DNA of 64,000 nt, from assembly GCF_003966975.1 (NCBI RefSeq), contig NZ_AP018437.1, positions 2,418,001 through 2,482,000 on the forward strand, read 5' to 3'. This DNA comes from Pelolinea submarina. GTDB taxonomy: Bacteria > Chloroflexota > Anaerolineae > Anaerolineales > Anaerolineaceae. Positions 43,217 to 51,748 of the stretch are shown here, in pieces. Under the pieces are notes generated by a model that was not told where the DNA came from, did not search any database, and saw only the letters and a list, made by a program, of their open reading frames with translations. Both the position numbers and the translations under genes were made by a program. The first letter of the stretch is position 1, and the number at the start of each line of letters is the position of its first letter.

Positions 43217-44145
43217 TTTCCGACCTCTTCTCAACCACAGTCATCATTGGAATAATTTCATCCGGTATCCGTTTGGCAACCCCCTATTTATATGCCTCCC
43301 TGGGCGAAACTTTCAGCCAGCGCAGCGGTGTACTGAACCTCGGCGTGGAGGGCCAGATGCTGATGGGCGCTTTTGCCGCTTTCTATGTGGCTTTGAAATT
43401 TGGCAGCCTATGGGGCGGTGTCCTGGCGGCTATTCTGGTGGGTGCTGTTTTCGGATTGGCAATGGCCTTCGTGAGCAACAACCTGCATGCCGCCCAAGGC
43501 ATCAGCGGCATCGGCTTTTATTTATTCGGGCTTGGAATGAGCAACCTGCTCTTCCAGAAAATGATTGGTACTGTTGAAACAGTTCAGGGTTTTCCAAAGA
43601 TTTACATTCCTTTCCTAAGCGACATCCCGGGTATCGGTGAAATCTTCTTCAGCCACAATATCCTGGTTTACATCGCCTTCTTCCTTGTGCCGGTTGCCTG
43701 GTTCGTTCTAAACAAAACTACTCTTGGCTTGAAAATCCGCGCGGTTGGAGAAAATCCGGACGCTGCCGATTCATTGGGTGTGAGCGTGATTCGGGTCAGA
43801 TATTTCACTGTAATTTTCGGTGGAGTCATGTCTGCCCTGGGCGGCGCATCGCTGTCCATTGCCTTGTTGAATGTTTTTCAGCAAAACATGACCAGTGGCC
43901 TTGGCTTTATCGCCGTCGCGTTGGTTTACTTTGGGGGCTGGCGTCCCTGGGGCATTTTAGGCGGCGCCTTACTATTCAGCATGGTCAACTCCTTACAGCT
44001 TTGGATCCAGGTCTTGGGCATCCCCATCCCTTCCGAAATTGCCTTGATGATGCCCTATATTCTGACGATTTTGGTACTGGTCGTTTCTACTTCAAAGGTC
44101 CGTGGGCCTTCTGCTTTATCGAAGCCCTTTGAGCGGGGAGATTAA
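43213..44145 (+). CDS. Nucleoside-type ABC transporter permease 2 (NupQ/YufQ-like)
   Basis: 310 residues, about nine helices. The signature region LGETFSQRSGVLNLGVEGQML (residues about 31-51, in two adjoining parts) and the loop LKIRAVGENPDAADSLG are shared with the first permease, showing the two are paralogous partners. It forms the heterodimeric channel. Its ATG overlaps the first permease gene by 4 bases. A 134-base gap with an orphan ribosome-site sequence separates it from bmpA. Confidence 0.93.
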   Translation: MISDLFSTTVIIGIISSGIRLATPYLYASLGETFSQRSGVLNLGVEGQMLMGAFAAFYVALKFGSLWGGVLAAILVGAVFGLAMAFVSNNLHAAQGISGIGFYLFGLGMSNLLFQKMIGTVETVQGFPKIYIPFLSDIPGIGEIFFSHNILVYIAFFLVPVAWFVLNKTTLGLKIRAVGENPDAADSLGVSVIRVRYFTVIFGGVMSALGGASLSIALLNVFQQNMTSGLGFIAVALVYFGGWRPWGILGGALLFSMVNSLQLWIQVLGIPIPSEIALMMPYILTILVLVVSTSKVRGPSALSKPFERGD

Positions 44146-44196
44146 TATACAGACCGAAGCGAGTTTCCGGATTGTCCACGGATGTTTATAAGGACA

Positions 44197-44205
44197 GAGG
44201 AGGTG
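44197..44205 (+). promoter_or_regulatory. Orphan perfect Shine-Dalgarno sequence upstream of bmpA
   Basis: GAGGAGGTG contains the full AGGAGGTG octamer without a usable start codon after it, 74 bases before the bmpA ATG, which has its own AAGGAGA site. Possible 30S-binding mRNA stabiliser; see also 18115 and 52934. Confidence 0.45.
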
Positions 44206-44279
44206 TATATAAAAAAGAAATTTGAGTGTTCAGCAATTTGATAAAAGAATAGAAGATGCTTTTCAAAAAGGAGAATAGT

Positions 44280-45356
44280 ATGAAAAAGCCCTATGTTGTC
44301 CTGATCGGTTTACTCGTATTGTCCTTAATGTTTTCGTCTTGCGCCACTGCGGCAACTGAAGAACCCGCTGCAGCCGCTGAAGCGGCACAGGTAGAAGAAG
44401 CCGCCGAAGAAGCTGAAGTAGCTCCCATGGAAGAAGCTGCCGAACCATTCCGTGTGGCAGTGGTAATGCCCAGTGCCATTAACGACGTGGCTTTCAGCCA
44501 GAGCATGTATGAAGCGCTGCTTTTCGTCCAGGAAAAAATGGGCGGAGCGGATGCCTTCGATTTCGTCTACTCTGAGAATATGTTTGTTGTGGACGATGCT
44601 GCCGCAGCCATCCGCGATTATGCCACCCAGGGATACGACCTGGTTATCGCGCACGGCTCACAGTATGGTTCCTCCCTGCAGGAAATCGCCCCCGATTTCC
44701 CGGATACCAGTTTTGCCTGGGGTACCACGGTAGACACCTTTGGCATTCCGAACATCTTCGCTTATGAAGCGGCTTCACAGGAAGGCGGCTACGTTAATGG
44801 CGTAATCGCTGCCTCCCTCTCCACCAGCAAGAAGATCGGCGTGATCGGACCCATCGAGACCGGCGATGCCAAGCTGTATGTGGATGGCTTCAAAGTCGGA
44901 GCCGAGGCAACTGACCCGGCTATCGAAGTGTCCGTAAACTGGACAGGTTCATTCTCGGACGTCGCGCTGGCTTCCGAAGCCGCGACCACCCATATTGCCA
45001 ACGGTGCGGATGTTCTGACCGGTTCGGCGCAAATGGTCGTCGGTGCCATCGGTAAAGCCCAGGAATCGGATGTCCTCTGGTTCGGGACGCAAGCCAACCA
45101 GACCTCCCTGGCACCCTCCATCGTGGTAGCCAGCCAGGTTTACCATTGGGAAGGTGTTCTCCAGGAAATGATCGGCCTGATCAACGCTGGAACGCTTGGC
45201 GGGCAGTCCTTCACGCTCACCCTCGCGAATGGCGGTGAGGTAATCGAATTCAATCCCGATTATGCCCTGCCTGATGATGTAAAAGCATTGGCTGACAGTA
45301 CCGTTCAAGGCATTATCGACGGAACCATCACCATCACCCTGCCGGCTGCTGAATAG
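44280..45356 (+). CDS. bmpA: BmpA-family nucleoside-binding lipoprotein
   Basis: About 358 residues. Lipoprotein signal with lipobox (LMFSSCA, Cys at 21), an Ala/Glu linker (about 25-55), then a PnrA/BmpA fold: FRVAVVMPSAINDVAFSQSMYEAL opens the first lobe (residues about 60-83, in two parts), and GFKVGAEATDP plus VNWTGSFSDVALASEAA are family blocks. ATG 44280 is chosen for AAGGAGAA 5 bases before it; the longer frame from 44256 has no support. It captures nucleosides for the two permeases upstream. A hairpin follows the gene. Confidence 0.92.
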   Translation: MKKPYVVLIGLLVLSLMFSSCATAATEEPAAAAEAAQVEEAAEEAEVAPMEEAAEPFRVAVVMPSAINDVAFSQSMYEALLFVQEKMGGADAFDFVYSENMFVVDDAAAAIRDYATQGYDLVIAHGSQYGSSLQEIAPDFPDTSFAWGTTVDTFGIPNIFAYEAASQEGGYVNGVIAASLSTSKKIGVIGPIETGDAKLYVDGFKVGAEATDPAIEVSVNWTGSFSDVALASEAATTHIANGADVLTGSAQMVVGAIGKAQESDVLWFGTQANQTSLAPSIVVASQVYHWEGVLQEMIGLINAGTLGGQSFTLTLANGGEVIEFNPDYALPDDVKALADSTVQGIIDGTITITLPAAE

Positions 45357-45377
45357 TCAACTTGACAATTAAATAAT

Positions 45378-45409
45378 GATATCGGAAGTCCTTCCGGACT
45401 TCCGATATC
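45378..45409 (+). repeat. Intercistronic hairpin after bmpA
   Basis: A perfect 14-bp stem (45378-45391 with 45396-45409), 4-nt loop, no T run. It lies 21 bases after the bmpA stop and before the ATPase gene, the same arrangement as the hairpin after chvE. Probably protects the upstream mRNA. The ATG at 45376 touches it, so the ATPase start is set downstream. Confidence 0.7.
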
Positions 45410-45432
45410 TCGATTCGAATAAAGAATATGTT

Positions 45433-46995
45433 ATGGTGAAATCAAACACACTCCCTTCCGGCCAAACCCGCATTGACAATATGGAAATTTGCGGCATTAC
45501 CAAGCGCTTCCCCGGCGTGCTGGCCAATGACCACATTGACTTTGACGTGAAGTCCGGCGAAGTCCATGCCCTGCTGGGTGAAAATGGAGCCGGTAAAAGC
45601 ACGTTAATGAAAATCCTTTATGGCATTTACCATCCGGACGAAGGGGAGATATTCATCAATCAAAAGCCGGTCACCATCAACTCTCCGATGGATGCCATCA
45701 AGTCCGGCATCGGCATGATCCACCAGCATTTCATGCTCGTCCAGACCTTGACCGTGGCGGAAAATGTAGCTCTGGGATTACTCTCCTCTCGCGGGCTTTT
45801 GACCGACCTTGATCGTGTGTCCAAGCGCATTATTGAGTTAGCTGATATCTACAATTTGAAAATTGATCCGGATGCCTACATCTGGCAGCTTTCGGTCGGC
45901 CAGCAGCAGCGCGTAGAGATCATCAAAGCGCTCTATCGCGGTGCGGCGCTCCTGATCCTGGACGAACCCACCGCGGTCCTCACCCCGCAGGAAGTGGAAG
46001 AATTATTTGCCATCATGCGTCAAATGGTTAAGGACGGCTACGCCCTGATCTTTATCTCCCATAAACTGCATGAGGTCATCGAAATCAGCAATCGCGTGAC
46101 CGTCTTACGCAACGGTAAAAGGATCAGCACGCATCTTACCTCCGAGACAACCAAGGAAGACCTGGCCAGATGGATGGTTGGGCACGATATTGAATTCATC
46201 ACCAGCCACGAGAAGTCCAATGTTGGTGAGGTTCTCCTGAAATTGGAGAATGTTTCCTGCAACAGCGATAACGGCCGGCATGGTCTGTCGGATGTCAGCC
46301 TGGAAATCCACTCCGGTGAGATCCTGGGGATCGCGGGCGTTTCCGGCAACTGCCAGCTTGAATTGGCGGAAACCATCACCGGCATGCGCAAAACAACCGG
46401 CGGCCATATCTATCTGGGGCCTGATGAAATCACCGGCTTGGCGCCCGGTGAATTGACAGAACGCATGTTGTCCTATATTCCCGAGGAAAGAATGCGCGAC
46501 GGCGTTATCAGGAATTTCTCTGTCGCTGAAAACATGATCCTGCGGGAACATCACAAAAGCCCTTACTCTCGTTCAGGCTTTTTGAGATTAAAAGATATCT
46601 CTGCTCACACGGATGAGTTGATTGAACAATTCCAGGTAAAGACCCCCTCACAGGCAACCCTGGCCAAGAACCTTTCCGGCGGTAATATTCAAAAATTAGT
46701 TTTGGCCCGTGAAATCTCCCGGAATCCGCGCGCCATCATCGCCGCCCAACCGACCCGCGGCCTTGACATCGGCGCTTCCGAATACGTGCGCGCCCAGCTG
46801 CTGGAGCAGCGCAAGGCAGGCGCCGCAATCATGCTTATTTCTGAAGACCTGGATGAAATCTTTGCGCTTTCCGATCGCATCGCCGTTATTTATGAGGGCA
46901 AGATCATGGACGTCCTTACCTGTGAGGAAGCTACCCGCGAAAGGGTTGGTTTGTTAATGGCCGGTGTCCACCCGAAAAAGAAAGCCTCTGCTTGA
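45433..46995 (+). CDS. Nucleoside-type ABC transporter ATP-binding protein (NupO/YufO-like)
   Basis: About 520 residues, double ABC ATPase. First domain: [42 protein letters not shown] and [15 protein letters not shown]. Second domain: degenerate nucleotide loop GVSGNCQLEL, PEERMRDGVIRNFSVAEN, and LSGGNIQKLVLARE; its Walker B reads IIAAQPTRGLDIGA. These features match the purine/nucleoside importer subfamily. I prefer ATG 45433, since the ATG at 45376 lies at a hairpin; a third option is ATG 45481, just before the first strand. None has a strong ribosome site. Confidence 0.92.
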   Translation: MVKSNTLPSGQTRIDNMEICGITKRFPGVLANDHIDFDVKSGEVHALLGENGAGKSTLMKILYGIYHPDEGEIFINQKPVTINSPMDAIKSGIGMIHQHFMLVQTLTVAENVALGLLSSRGLLTDLDRVSKRIIELADIYNLKIDPDAYIWQLSVGQQQRVEIIKALYRGAALLILDEPTAVLTPQEVEELFAIMRQMVKDGYALIFISHKLHEVIEISNRVTVLRNGKRISTHLTSETTKEDLARWMVGHDIEFITSHEKSNVGEVLLKLENVSCNSDNGRHGLSDVSLEIHSGEILGIAGVSGNCQLELAETITGMRKTTGGHIYLGPDEITGLAPGELTERMLSYIPEERMRDGVIRNFSVAENMILREHHKSPYSRSGFLRLKDISAHTDELIEQFQVKTPSQATLAKNLSGGNIQKLVLAREISRNPRAIIAAQPTRGLDIGASEYVRAQLLEQRKAGAAIMLISEDLDEIFALSDRIAVIYEGKIMDVLTCEEATRERVGLLMAGVHPKKKASA

Positions 46996-47092
46996 TGCCC
47001 CCTGTCGACGAGGAAGTGGTGATTAATTATTTGGAATTATTACTTTATCCTATACGCATTGTTTATATATATGAACATTATCTGACACATAG

Positions 47093-49891
47093 ATGACAAA
47101 CCAAATCACACTGACAGTAAATGACGTAGAATACTCCCTTCCGGCTGTTCCAGGCGAAACCCTTTCTTCCCTCCTGCGTCAGAGGCTGCATCTGACCGGT
47201 ACCAAGGTTGCCTGCGGTGAGGGTATCTGCGGCGCATGCACGGTCCTGTTGGATGGAAAGCCGGTTGTGTCCTGCGTTTTTCCGGCCGAGCGGGCTGCCG
47301 GCAAGTCGATTCTGACCATTGAAGGTCTGGCACAGCGCGTCAACCAGGAGTTAAAGCTCCACCCGCTCCAGGAAGCTTTTATCCAATACGGCGCGGTACA
47401 GTGCGGATTCTGCACCCCCGGCCAAATTATGAGTGCTTACGCGCTGCTCAAGCGGGTTCCGAATCCTTCCAGTGATGAGATCCACACTGCGCTCAAGAAC
47501 AAGCTTTGCCGCTGCGGGGGTTACCTCGCGATTGAGAGGGCTATCCTGGCCGCCGCGCGCACCCTGTTGACCGGCGAACCGCTGCCCTCGCCCCTCATTC
47601 CCGATTCCATCCACCCGCATAGCGTCATCGGCCATTCGCACTTCCGTCCGGACGCAGTCCCCAAAGTCACCGGGGAAGCAAAGTTCACCGATGATCTGAT
47701 GTTCGAGGATATGCTCTACACCAGGGTCCGCCGGGCGCGTATTCCGCACGCCTTCCTTACAAAGCTGGATATCTCCAAAGCTAAAGAACTGAAAGGTGTC
47801 CTGGCGGTCCTGACCGCCGCGGACATCCCCGGCGATCACCTGCACGGTTTGATTTATTCCGACTGGCCGGTTCTGGTCGGAATCGGGGAGCGCATCCGCT
47901 ATGAAGGTGATGCGCTCGCCATCGTGGCCGCCGAAACCCAACAGATCGCCGACACGGCTGTGGAGCTGATCGAGGCGGAATTCGACCCGCAGCCCATTAT
48001 CTCCGACCCCATTCAGGCACGCCAGCCCGGCCAGCCCCAATTGCACCCCAATGGCAATTTACTCAAACACATCAAGGTGCGTAAAGGCGATATCGAAGCG
48101 GGTTTTGCCGCGGCCGAGGTCATCATCGAGAAGACTTTTCACACTCAGACCACCGACCACGCCTTCATGGAGCCCGAATGCAGCTTGGCCGTGCCCACGC
48201 CGGACGGCCGCATGCAGATCTACGTCGGTTCGCAGATCCCCTATTCCGACCGCGCCCAGGTAGCCCGCGTGTTGGGCTGGCCCGAGGAGCGCGTCCACAT
48301 CGCCGGACAATTGATGGGCGGCGGTTTTGGCGGTAAGGAGGATATTGCCGGGCAGATCCATGCCGCGTTGCTGGCCAACGCCACCGGGCGCCCGGTCAAA
48401 TTATTGTTCGACCGCCGCGAGAGCTTCCTCGTTCACCCCAAACGGCACGCCACGCACATCCGCGTCAAGATCGGTGCGAATAAAGATGGCCATATCCTGG
48501 CGGTGGAGACGGAACTCTACGGCGACACCGGCGCTTATGCCTCGCTCGGCGAACAGGTCATGACCCGCGCCACCACCCACTCCAGCGGGCCTTACGATGT
48601 GCCGCACGTGCGCGCCGATTGTTACGCTATGTACACCAACAACCCGCCCGCCGGTGCCTTTCGCGGTTTTGGCGTGACGCAGTCCTCTTTCGCCGTGGAG
48701 TCCATGATGGACATGCTGGCTGAAAAGCTAAACATGGACCCGATTGAGCTGCGCCGCCTGAACGCGCTGCGCCTGGGCAGCGTCACCAATACCAGCCAGG
48801 AGTTGAAGGAATCGGTCGGCCTGGTCGAATGCATCGATAAAGTCTTGGATGAAATCCATAAATCCAACCCCGACCCGTTCAAACGCCGAGTCTTAGACCC
48901 CACCCAGCCCAACCGGGTGCGTGCCTGGGGTTTTGCCGCGGCCTATAAGAACACCGGTCTGGGCGGCGGCGCCGAGGATTGCTCCGGCGCAGACGTTGAG
49001 CTGTACGAGGACGGCACTTTCGAAGTGCGCAGCTCGGCTGCTGAACTCGGCCAGGGCCTGGTCACCGTCATGCGCATGATCGTCGCGGAAGAGCTGGCCG
49101 TCCCCCCCGAGCTGGTGCGCGTGCTGGTCATGGACACCGACCTTACCCCTGACGGCGGCCCCACCACCGCTTCGCGTCAGACCTACATGACCGGCAACGC
49201 TTCCCGTTTCGCTGCCGTCGCTCTGAGAAACAACATCACCGCCCTGGCAGCCGAAAAGTTCAACCTGCCGCCCGATCAGATCCATTTTAATAATGGCGCC
49301 GTTCATGCGGGACAGCAGTCCATGACTTTTGCGGAAGTCGCTCGCGAGCTGAAAGCTGCAGGGCAGCAGCTCAGCGTGCGCTATACCTATTCAGCCCCGC
49401 CAACACGGCCGCTCGGTGAAGGCGGCGATATGCACTTTGCTTTCACCTTTGGTGTTCAGGCAGCCGAGGTTGAGGTCGATACTCAAAGCGGTCAGGTGCG
49501 CGTCCTGAAGGTCATCGCCGCCAACGACGTCGGCATTGCCATTAATCCGCTCGGCCTGCAGGGTCAGGTTGAGGGCGGTATCATGATGGGCATCGGCAAC
49601 TGCCTGACCGAGCAACTGCTGGTCGAGAACGGCCACGTGCTCACCGAGCGCCTCTCGCAATACCGCATCCCCGGCTTCCAACTCACCCCTGAGATCACTT
49701 CCATTATCGTTGAGCACCCCACCGCCGAGGGGCCTTACGGCGCCAAGGGTGTCGGTGAGATCTGCAGCATCCCCACCACCCCCGCCATCACCAACGCCAT
49801 CTACAACGCCATCGGCCTGCGCGTCGACCGCACACCGGTCGACCCGGAGCTGTTAAAAGTGATTAAATTACATTTATGTCCACCAAACTAG
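47093..49891 (+). CDS. Xanthine dehydrogenase family protein, fused 2Fe-2S and molybdopterin subunits
   Basis: 932 residues. An N-terminal ferredoxin and helical domain hold two 2Fe-2S clusters (Cys 41, 46, 49, 61 and Cys 104, 107, 139, 141). Then comes the molybdopterin part (about 180-932) with GGGFGGKE (about 407), AFRGFGV and the catalytic Glu in AKGVGE near the C-terminus. There is no FAD domain, so electrons must leave to an unknown acceptor and not directly to NAD. Its place after a nucleoside importer suggests hypoxanthine, xanthine or a related heterocycle as substrate; aldehyde oxidases look alike. The last dozen codons are AT-rich, in contrast to the rest of the gene. Confidence 0.9.
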   Translation: MTNQITLTVNDVEYSLPAVPGETLSSLLRQRLHLTGTKVACGEGICGACTVLLDGKPVVSCVFPAERAAGKSILTIEGLAQRVNQELKLHPLQEAFIQYGAVQCGFCTPGQIMSAYALLKRVPNPSSDEIHTALKNKLCRCGGYLAIERAILAAARTLLTGEPLPSPLIPDSIHPHSVIGHSHFRPDAVPKVTGEAKFTDDLMFEDMLYTRVRRARIPHAFLTKLDISKAKELKGVLAVLTAADIPGDHLHGLIYSDWPVLVGIGERIRYEGDALAIVAAETQQIADTAVELIEAEFDPQPIISDPIQARQPGQPQLHPNGNLLKHIKVRKGDIEAGFAAAEVIIEKTFHTQTTDHAFMEPECSLAVPTPDGRMQIYVGSQIPYSDRAQVARVLGWPEERVHIAGQLMGGGFGGKEDIAGQIHAALLANATGRPVKLLFDRRESFLVHPKRHATHIRVKIGANKDGHILAVETELYGDTGAYASLGEQVMTRATTHSSGPYDVPHVRADCYAMYTNNPPAGAFRGFGVTQSSFAVESMMDMLAEKLNMDPIELRRLNALRLGSVTNTSQELKESVGLVECIDKVLDEIHKSNPDPFKRRVLDPTQPNRVRAWGFAAAYKNTGLGGGAEDCSGADVELYEDGTFEVRSSAAELGQGLVTVMRMIVAEELAVPPELVRVLVMDTDLTPDGGPTTASRQTYMTGNASRFAAVALRNNITALAAEKFNLPPDQIHFNNGAVHAGQQSMTFAEVARELKAAGQQLSVRYTYSAPPTRPLGEGGDMHFAFTFGVQAAEVEVDTQSGQVRVLKVIAANDVGIAINPLGLQGQVEGGIMMGIGNCLTEQLLVENGHVLTERLSQYRIPGFQLTPEITSIIVEHPTAEGPYGAKGVGEICSIPTTPAITNAIYNAIGLRVDRTPVDPELLKVIKLHLCPPN

Positions 49892-49906
49892 GATAAGGAA
49901 TTTCTT

Positions 49907-51634
49907 ATGACAAATTACTTACATAAAAATATTTTAGATAAAGTTAATAAACTAGATGAAATCCCTGAAAATAAAGAAGATTTTGATGAATGGGTAAACT
50001 CAACCGAAAATATTAGGTTCCTTATACAAAATGCATTGACTGATGAAATTGCATTATATATCTCTAGTGAATTTTTATACATTGATTCATTGGTTGTAAC
50101 TAACAATGATTTATTTCCTTTAGATAAAGATGATCTATTACATTGGGGTCTATCCTCTATTCATTCAATTGCATCATATGTAATAGGTGGAGGAAGAGAT
50201 GATATATGGATTGAGAGAGGATTTACTAACGCACAATCGAAAAGTCTTGAAGGTGCAAAAAGGTTAATCTTTAGACGAACTTTCGAGGGATTTTCTGGAG
50301 ACAGTAGGAATTATTTTGAAATACTCCAAGAATATACTCATCTTTGCGAGATCCATTGGAGACCCGAAAGGCATGCATATTGTGATTTCGACGAAAATGG
50401 TGATTTTAATCCTGTTGTTACTATTTCAAAACGTGATAATAATGGAATTGATTTAGATATTGTGACTTTCCAATGGGAATCTTTAGAAGAATATTTAGTT
50501 GTCTCTGATTCCTCTTTGATCAGATTCTTCGACTTCACTTTGTATAAACCCAGAGAGTTTAGTGATTGGCCGCATAAACCCGAAAAAGTAATAAATAGAC
50601 CTAAGAATCTATTTTATCGGCAATTAATAAATCCTGGTAATTCTTCTTATACACGAGGATTTCAGGTAATTCAGCCAAGACGATCAAAAAAGGAAGTATT
50701 TTTAAATATCAAAAATAAATGGTTTGGGGGAGGAGCTAGAGAATACGCTGAATTTATTGCGTATGATTGGCGAAATGGAGTAATTACAAAAATTTCAACT
50801 GATCCAGAAAAGACCTCCAATTACTTTAATTCAGAGGGAAATTCAAAACCATTTGAGGTTTCTCCAGCTTTCTTTAATCCCGAAGTTTTATCAAAATATA
50901 AAGCTGACAAAGAGAAATATACAATTGATGAGCGACAAATAACTTGTAGAGGATCTTGGTATCTAAAAGGCATTGATGTGAACGATGCTGGACAAATTCA
51001 TACATACATCTGTTATCTAAGAGATTTACCTTACAAAGAACAATTACATTGGTTATCTCATAATGAAGAACCTAAAGCAAACATTTCAGAAAGAGCTTAT
51101 TTATCTGATTTCAAAGCAGAATGGGTACAAGTAAGTAGCTCGTTTCAGAAAATTCTCCAAATCATTGAACGCTGGCAAAGCGAAGGTTGCGTATGGTGGA
51201 AAATACGTAATTTAAATCTACTTAAGGATCTTTCACAACCATTAACTGACAGCCGTGATGAATGGGCAGAATCATTTATGGATTTGTCGAAATTGATAAT
51301 TGAAGGTTTTCAAGTAAAGATAATTAGAGAAAAGCTTGATAAATTATTAATCAATTACGAAGAAAACGAAAAGTCTATTGTCTTACTAGAAAAGATTATA
51401 AATTCTAATAATACGCAATCAGAAGAAAGGAAACTTGAAGGATTAAGAACAGTTCAACTAATACGATCAAAGGTAAAAGGACACTCGAGTGGAAGTGAAG
51501 CGGAACAACTAGCAGATAATGCTTTAAAGGATCACGGATCATTTCGGGAACATTTTCAATTTGTATGTTCTCTTCTTGTAGATGAACTTCAACTTATTGA
51601 AAAAATTTTTTCAAATGAGGTAGTTTCAAATTAA
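49907..51634 (+). CDS. AT-rich orphan protein with a HEPN-like C-terminus
   Basis: 575 residues, strikingly AT-rich against G+C-richer genes on both sides, so probably acquired. No signal or membrane segment. The N-terminal 350 residues form an alpha/beta region I cannot place, with WRPERHAYCDFDENGDF and a Trp/Phe/Arg-rich stretch. The C-terminus (about 430-575) is helical and contains LRTVQLIRSKVKGHSSGSE, with Arg 520 and His 526 forming an R-x5-H like the HEPN RNase motif. An AAGGA site precedes the ATG, which starts 15 bases after the dehydrogenase stop. A single-gene defence or stress role is plausible but unproven. Confidence 0.7.
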   Translation: MTNYLHKNILDKVNKLDEIPENKEDFDEWVNSTENIRFLIQNALTDEIALYISSEFLYIDSLVVTNNDLFPLDKDDLLHWGLSSIHSIASYVIGGGRDDIWIERGFTNAQSKSLEGAKRLIFRRTFEGFSGDSRNYFEILQEYTHLCEIHWRPERHAYCDFDENGDFNPVVTISKRDNNGIDLDIVTFQWESLEEYLVVSDSSLIRFFDFTLYKPREFSDWPHKPEKVINRPKNLFYRQLINPGNSSYTRGFQVIQPRRSKKEVFLNIKNKWFGGGAREYAEFIAYDWRNGVITKISTDPEKTSNYFNSEGNSKPFEVSPAFFNPEVLSKYKADKEKYTIDERQITCRGSWYLKGIDVNDAGQIHTYICYLRDLPYKEQLHWLSHNEEPKANISERAYLSDFKAEWVQVSSSFQKILQIIERWQSEGCVWWKIRNLNLLKDLSQPLTDSRDEWAESFMDLSKLIIEGFQVKIIREKLDKLLINYEENEKSIVLLEKIINSNNTQSEERKLEGLRTVQLIRSKVKGHSSGSEAEQLADNALKDHGSFREHFQFVCSLLVDELQLIEKIFSNEVVSN

Positions 51635-51697
51635 TCAAATTCGATCTTTTTCTTTAAGAATTACCTTTTATTCGTAAATAGCGTTATAAATATAAAT

Positions 51698-51729
51698 AAA
51701 AAGAGCCCCGAAGTTTCGAGGCTCTTTTT
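51698..51729. terminator. Bidirectional terminator
   Basis: The arms 51698-51712 and 51715-51729 pair with one mismatch (51708/51719), with A and T tracts outside. It ends the AT-rich gene (+) and the carbamoyltransferase gene (-), whose stop is 20 bases away. Confidence 0.88.
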
Positions 51730-51748
51730 ATTTTTAATAATCTTTCTC

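Noticed and set aside
45376..45432. N-terminal extension of the nucleoside ATPase
   Set aside because: The ATG and following codons are formed by a perfect hairpin; the encoded residues are the hairpin arms and not a conserved part of the protein.
47351..48046. 231-codon minus-strand frame opposite the dehydrogenase gene
   Set aside because: Shadow of a real gene with intact cofactor motifs; no ribosome site and no recognisable domain.
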